Positions 59,672 to 64,000 of a stretch of 64,000 nucleotides of DNA are shown one piece after another. The DNA comes from JBGASG01 sp046328035 (lineage in GTDB: Bacteria; Cyanobacteriota; Vampirovibrionia; Obscuribacterales; Obscuribacteraceae). The position numbers and the translations under genes are program-made. The stretch lies in NCBI GenBank assembly GCA_046328035.1, contig JAXLXI010000005.1, positions 310,001-374,000 of the forward strand, given 5' to 3'. Each line of letters starts with the position of its first letter. Position 1 is the stretch's first letter. Below the pieces are notes generated by a model. The model made no database searches and was not told where the DNA came from. It was given only the letters and a program-made list of their open reading frames with translations.

Positions 59672-60754
59672 TCATTGGCTGCGGAAGAAGTCCCACATTA
59701 TTTGGGAGGCGCTGACGTCCTGCGTGGTGGCACCGACGATATCGCGTCCACCGAAGGGCATGCCGCCAGGCCACGTGTGACCACCATTGATGATGGTGTA
59801 GACGACGACGGAGTTGCCGTAACTGTCGCAGCGAACTCTGCAACCATCCCCGGTGCTGCGGTCCGGCATTTGTGCACTGCGCGGCGTCAACGAGCAGCCG
59901 TTTTGCCCAACCCAATATCCGATCACCTGGTTGGTGGTCATGACACCACCGAGCTGCGCGATATCAGGAGTTAAAGCACCCAGATCACCGAGTCCAACCA
60001 GTTCACCCAGTTTTCCCAGCGCTTTCGAATCACCTTCTTGTACTATCAGTGGATCGGCGGTACCCAGGAAAAAGATGATCGGCATGCGATTGCGGTTGCG
60101 AGCTAGAACCGGCTGCACGCCAGTCGAGCCAACCACACCGATGGCAGCTATGCGATTGCCCAGCTCGCTTGCCAGACGCTGCACGAAGTAACCACCATTG
60201 GACAATCCGCAAGCATAAACATGCCTTCCGTCTATCGCTACGACCTGGCTGAGGCGCGTCAGCATGTCCGAGACAAATTGCACATCGTCAACGTTGCTTT
60301 TCTGCAAGCCATCGTTCCAGCGAGCGGCCAGACCGTCAGGATATACGACGATGAAACCATTGCGATCAGCGACCTGATCGAACAGAGTGATGTATTTCAT
60401 AGCTTTGCCGTTCAAGCCCAAGCCATGAAACGCAAGCACCACAGGCATTGGGCGAGCGCGATCGTATGACGGCGGCACGTGCACAGTGAAGGTTCGGTTA
60501 TAGCCACCACTTTTGATGGCATCACTGAAGTCGTACCCGCGTCCGGAAGCCGCCTTCTGCATGCGCATCGTCTGCGTCGGCGCCGCATACTTGCTGGCAG
60601 GAGCATACTTGTTAGTCGGCGCGCTGGTCGAGCCGTAAGTCTGCACATAACGACTCGACTGCGCACAGGCAGTCTGCTGGATCAATACTACTTGCTGAAT
60701 TAGTAATGCGAAAACAAGTGTACGCACGCAAATCGCTACTATCATTCTTGTCAT
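59672..60754 (-). CDS. Secreted PHB depolymerase/feruloyl esterase-type hydrolase
   Basis: 360 residues. A signal peptide (VAICVRTLVFALLIQQVVLI, then TACA) and a linker precede an alpha/beta-hydrolase of the LpqC/PHB-depolymerase esterase family. Marks are VVLAFHGLGLNGKAM, DGLAARWNDG, nucleophile Ser in CGLSNGGYF, and a late His in INGGHTWPGG. It would cleave esters outside the cytoplasm; the natural substrate (polyester, acylated polysaccharide) is unknown. Confidence 0.85.
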   Translation of the reverse strand: MTRMIVAICVRTLVFALLIQQVVLIQQTACAQSSRYVQTYGSTSAPTNKYAPASKYAAPTQTMRMQKAASGRGYDFSDAIKSGGYNRTFTVHVPPSYDRARPMPVVLAFHGLGLNGKAMKYITLFDQVADRNGFIVVYPDGLAARWNDGLQKSNVDDVQFVSDMLTRLSQVVAIDGRHVYACGLSNGGYFVQRLASELGNRIAAIGVVGSTGVQPVLARNRNRMPIIFFLGTADPLIVQEGDSKALGKLGELVGLGDLGALTPDIAQLGGVMTTNQVIGYWVGQNGCSLTPRSAQMPDRSTGDGCRVRCDSYGNSVVVYTIINGGHTWPGGMPFGGRDIVGATTQDVSASQIMWDFFRSQ

Positions 60755-60933
60755 TTTCGGCGTCCGAATGATCCCTGTAACGTTATATACCCTTACTTAA
60801 CCTATCCTTGTAAACCCGCATCAGCCGGAAGCTCTGAGCGATTGCGGAAATACCGAATTGATAAGCACTAACCTTTACCTCGCCTTAAACAGCGACTGCC
60901 ACCATGGCAGTGTCCTCTTCAAAGGAGAAGGTG

Positions 60934-61242
60934 ATGATTCTCATCGGTGCTTTGGAATTTGACGGACCGCAGGCAGATGTTGATATGCTCAGCGACGAGC
61001 CGGGAATCTATGCATTCCTGTGTGAGCACGCAGGCGAATATGAACTGTTAGAACTCGGCGAAGCAGAATCGCTGAGAGAGTATATACAAAGTCACACCGA
61101 CCGCCTCGCATGGTTGGAAAACGGCATGAACGTGCATGTCGCAGTGCATTACACCAGCGATCTCGACAGCAGTGAACGCATTGAGATCCTCAAAGATCTC
61201 GAAACCGAATTTTCGGACGAACAAGAAGTAGCTTGCGCCTAG
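60934..61242 (+). CDS. Small GIY-YIG-like protein
   Basis: 102 residues from the ATG at 60934, preceded by AAAGGAG. EPGIYAFLCEHAGEYELLEL then GEAESLREYIQSHTDR, WLENG and HVAVHYTSD follow the shape of short GIY-YIG superfamily proteins (GIY, then usually YIG). The YIG part is replaced by LELGE, so nuclease activity is doubtful. It is convergent with the broken gene downstream, three bases apart. Confidence 0.5.
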   Translation: MILIGALEFDGPQADVDMLSDEPGIYAFLCEHAGEYELLELGEAESLREYIQSHTDRLAWLENGMNVHVAVHYTSDLDSSERIEILKDLETEFSDEQEVACA

Positions 61243-61245
61243 AGA

Positions 61246-63068
61246 TTAGCGATCACGCTTGCGGCGCCCGCCGGCGGATTTCTTCGTGGACCGACCGGTA
61301 GAGCGTCCAGCGGCACGCTGACTGGATTTGCGGGTCGAACGAACCGCACGCGTGGATTTGCTCCCACGCTGAGTGCGCGTCGATCGAACCGGAGCAGCTT
61401 GCTTCTTGGCGCCACCACCTTTAGTGGTAGCAGTCTTGCCCTTGCCTGCCGCAGGTTTCGGCTTGTCCACAGGTTTGGGCTTTTCTGCGGGCTTGGTGAC
61501 CGCAGGAGTGGCTGCGGGCTTCGGAGCGCTCGGCTCTTCCGGGGGAACCGGCTCGACATTCGTTGACGACGGTTCCTTCTCGGACGGTGCAGGCGAGCTG
61601 GTGCTCGCTACTTCAACGAATTCGCTGCCGTTCCAGTTTTCGGGCGGCAAAAGTTTCATGCGCGGCTCTGCCAGACGCCGTTGACGGCGCAACTCCTCCA
61701 GCTGAGCGTTGGCGGCAAAGACATCGCCGGGTTTCTTGCTGCCCAAAAGATATGCACCACCGACTGCTTCATCGAGCGCTACACGATATTCTTCATCGGT
61801 GCCGCCCAGCGCCATGAACATCGCCCGTTGCCCACTTAGTGAAGTCGACAAACGCGATTGCCGCAGAGAGAGAGTGCTGGCTTCCGCAGTCAGCTTATCG
61901 ACTTCCTCAGCCGGAGCCGGCGGCGATGCGGCAAGCAACTCGGCGCGCGCCTTCTGGACGGCGGCGATTTGCGATTCTATAGCGATCGAGAGGCGTTTCA
62001 AATACGCAATCCGGTCTTCCACTAGATTTTTGGCCAGCGTTCTAACGCCTTCGTCATCAGCCGCATCCGGCATGATGGCGAGATCCGGTGCCACTTCGAC
62101 GGTGACCGGCGAGGAAACGTTGGAAATAATATTGAGGCGCAATGACAGGGTTTCATCCGTACCACCCGGAGTCATTGCCCAGCCGACCGAGGCAACTGCG
62201 CACCCTCCGAGGAAGCCAGAGAAACCGCTGATGGCGCCGTGTTTTCATAGCGAAGCAACACCGGCATCTTGGTGTAAACAGCGTCAATTTGAAGAGCGCG
62301 TCCGCTGCACCGTCGACGGTATCGATCGTGCTGGTGATGCCGACCGAATCGACTTCCACCGCCGGCGATGACTCGCCTTTTGCAGTCACAAACATCTCGC
62401 GCAAGGGCCCGGCAGTAAGTCTGGTCGGTGGCATCGCCAGAATCGACACCGGCGAACTGGAAAGCACTTCGCACTCGACATTGTCGATCAGCACTTTGTC
62501 GTTGCCCGGCTGCCCGTCGAAATTGACGCCAATCACAGATATCGGTGCCCCGCCTGGATCAGCATCGGATTGTAGAGAATGCGTGGTGCGGGATCGTGCG
62601 TAAGCGCGCCGGAGAGCAAGCCGTCGACGAACTTGCCCAGCGACGGATCGATCTGGCCATGGCGCCACCATTTGTAATGGCGTAGGAGACCTTCAGGTCT
62701 TTGGTTTCATCGTATATGGGCAATACGATAATTGTCGCGCTTGCACGCGGCACCACAAAATGAGCACGCCCCTCTTGATTAGTCTCTATGGCGGAGCCGT
62801 TAACGACCAGGCTGGTGTTGGCGAGCGGCTGATTACGCGCATCGAAAACGGAGACCGTGGCAACCTTGCCAGGAATAAGAACGGGCGTCACGAATAACCG
62901 ACTGCCCTCGCTGGCTTTCTTCAAAATAGCTCGGTCCGCCGGTGTGGACAGCTGCGCCGTCACTCCCGGTTGTGGAGGCGCCTGCGCGCCAGTCTCCGAC
63001 TCCGCGCCAAACACCGGACTGACGCTGGTCAAAAGAACTGAAAATGCGAGAAGAAATCGTAGATTCAT
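61246..63068 (-). pseudogene. Secreted IPT/TIG-type protein gene with frameshifts
   Basis: A signal peptide (LLAFSVLLTSVSPVFGAES) starts a frame at 63068 with a carboxypeptidase-regulatory-like segment (ATVSVFDARNQPLANTSLVV). Near 62660 and again near 62540-62200 the sequence changes frame; the middle has an IPT/TIG-like domain (PISVIGVNFDGQPGNDKVLI, ECEVLSSSPVSILAMPPT). The last frame (from 62175) is a coiled-coil region and a histone-like basic tail (STRAVRSTRKSSQRAAGRST). Restored, it would be about 600 residues. The frame breaks may be assembly indels. The function is unknown; probably an envelope or surface protein. Confidence 0.65.
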
Positions 63069-63159
63069 CGGAGCACTTCCATATATACCGCTGGCATTGT
63101 ACCCACGCTTTCGTCACTTGTCGTTGTTTTACGTGCTAAGCTACGCGCGGGGGTGAACT

Positions 63160-63909
63160 ATGGCTGATAAACCTGCGCTGGACGAACAAACGATCACGGT
63201 CTCGGGACAGGCAGGCGAAGTGCCGGTCTTCGTGGCACGCCCCGCCGATGGAAAAACATATCCCGGCTTAATTGTCGTGCACGAGATATTCGGGCTCAAC
63301 GATCACATTCGCGCGGTAGCCCGCAAATTTGCAGCGGAAGGCATGACCGTCTATGCGCCCTGCCTGTTCGCTCACGCCAGACCGTCCGATCAAGAAGACC
63401 TGGCGGTTATGCGCAAGGTGTGGGCCGGAATTCCGGACAGTCAGTTTATCGGCGATCTGCAAAAAGTCTTCGAGCAACTCAAAAAGTCAGAGTATGTCCA
63501 GGCATCCAATGTCGGCGTGGTTGGCTTTTGCATGGGCGGCGCGATTGCCTACATGTTCGCCTGCGAGACACCAGACATCGCCTGGGTTGCTGATTTCTAC
63601 GGTCGCATCTTCTATCCCGAGTTGACTGCCACCAAACCCAAACATCCAATCGATTACACTGCGGCACTACCCTGCCCGATGCTGGGCATTTTTGCCGGCA
63701 TCGATGAGTTGATTACGCACGAGCACATCATGTTCTTGAAGAAAGCGCTGTACGACCACAAGAAGGACGGACAGGTGATGATCTTCGAAGATGCGCATCA
63801 CGCGTTCTTCAACGACGAACGCGAATTCTATAATGCCGCTGCGGCCGAAGAGTCGTTTCAGATGACGCTCGACCTCGCTCAACGCGTCACCAAATCCGCC
63901 ACCAACTGA
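63160..63909 (+). CDS. Dienelactone hydrolase family protein
   Basis: 249 residues. Alpha/beta-hydrolase with LIVVHEIFGLNDHIRAVARK, nucleophile Cys in VVGFCMGGAIAY, Asp in FAGIDELI and His in DAHHAFFND, the Cys-Asp-His triad of dienelactone hydrolases. It hydrolyses lactones or esters; many family members are not catabolic. No signal peptide. Its stop overlaps the next start (ATGA-type TGATG), so the two are coupled. Confidence 0.92.
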   Translation: MADKPALDEQTITVSGQAGEVPVFVARPADGKTYPGLIVVHEIFGLNDHIRAVARKFAAEGMTVYAPCLFAHARPSDQEDLAVMRKVWAGIPDSQFIGDLQKVFEQLKKSEYVQASNVGVVGFCMGGAIAYMFACETPDIAWVADFYGRIFYPELTATKPKHPIDYTAALPCPMLGIFAGIDELITHEHIMFLKKALYDHKKDGQVMIFEDAHHAFFNDEREFYNAAAAEESFQMTLDLAQRVTKSATN

Positions 63910-64000
63910 TGACCGCGCAGCCGCTGCGCCAGACACTGATTGCCCTGCGCAAGGAAATGCGCAAACAGCGCGTCGACGACGATGCCTGGCTGTGCGGCGT
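63909..64000 (+). CDS. Start of a gene cut by the window edge; possible 5-formyltetrahydrofolate cyclo-ligase
   Basis: An ATG overlapping the hydrolase stop opens a frame to the edge. The 30 visible residues (LRQTLIALRKEMRKQRVDDD) resemble the basic helix that begins 5-formyltetrahydrofolate cyclo-ligases, but this is too short to be sure. Confidence 0.35.
   Translation, partial: MTAQPLRQTLIALRKEMRKQRVDDDAWLCG

Overview
The window reads as chromosomal DNA from a non-photosynthetic, diderm (Gram-negative-type) bacterium of the cyanobacterial sister lineages. I infer Vampirovibrionia/Melainabacteria, probably an Obscuribacter-like organism. The support is a mix of family-level cues: a membrane Ser/Thr kinase with a repeat-rich C-terminus, a YlqD-family protein, a PATAN/DUF4388 protein, System II (ResB/CcsA) cytochrome c maturation, DapL-type lysine biosynthesis, a Tol/Ton-type ExbB-ExbD-TonB set, FtsEX, and many proline- or lysine-rich low-complexity proteins. 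There are no photosynthesis genes. The assignment is inference; no rRNA gene is present.

Layout. 1-6.6 kb: an accessory block with an edge-truncated lipoprotein, a JAMM-like protein, an acyltransferase, a receptor-like Ser/Thr kinase, and a decayed second copy of the JAMM gene's 5' end. 6.7-14.5 kb: cyclophilin, ftsEX, a DciA-like protein, an SCP2 protein, aroE, and the exbD/exbB/tonB-like genes. 15-24 kb: secreted and low-complexity envelope proteins, sppA, a Yip1 protein, miaA and small proteins. 23.8-29 kb: a PATAN fusion protein, a SpoIID protein, tRNA-Ser(UGA), tlyA and a small cationic secreted peptide. 29.3-35 kb: a RelE-like/UvrD/repeat giant, an adenosine-deaminase-like enzyme and a histone-H1-like protein. 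35.2-38.8 kb: a RiPP-type cluster with a cysteine-repeat precursor, an MNIO (DUF692) oxidase, a DUF2063 partner and a YceI protein. 39-48.5 kb: aat with a coupled cytochrome c, folA-thyA, P5C dehydrogenase, pgi, ylqD and signal peptidase I. 48.4-63 kb: the principal sigma factor, ccsA/resB, a polyprenyl synthase, dapL, an esterase and several genes broken by frameshifts. The right edge holds a dienelactone hydrolase and the start of another gene.

The strongest system candidate is the 35.2-38.8 kb cluster. A secreted precursor carries ten cysteines at a nearly strict seven-residue spacing (unit KGKEGSC). It is followed directly by the MNIO oxidase, its partner and a YceI-like periplasmic protein. 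This is the architecture of bufferin/HvfA-type copper- or metal-handling RiPPs, here with an unusually regular repeat core. A second cysteine-containing secreted lysine/alanine-repeat protein lies just upstream and may be a co-substrate.

Other points of note are the RelE-like/UvrD/repeat fusion at 29.3 kb and two short palindromic elements with inverted-repeat ends, each in a convergent gap. Signal peptidase I has His where most bacterial enzymes have the catalytic Lys. Interrupted reading frames cluster between 49 and 63 kb; their coding-like sequence in successive frames suggests indel errors in the assembly or very recent decay.
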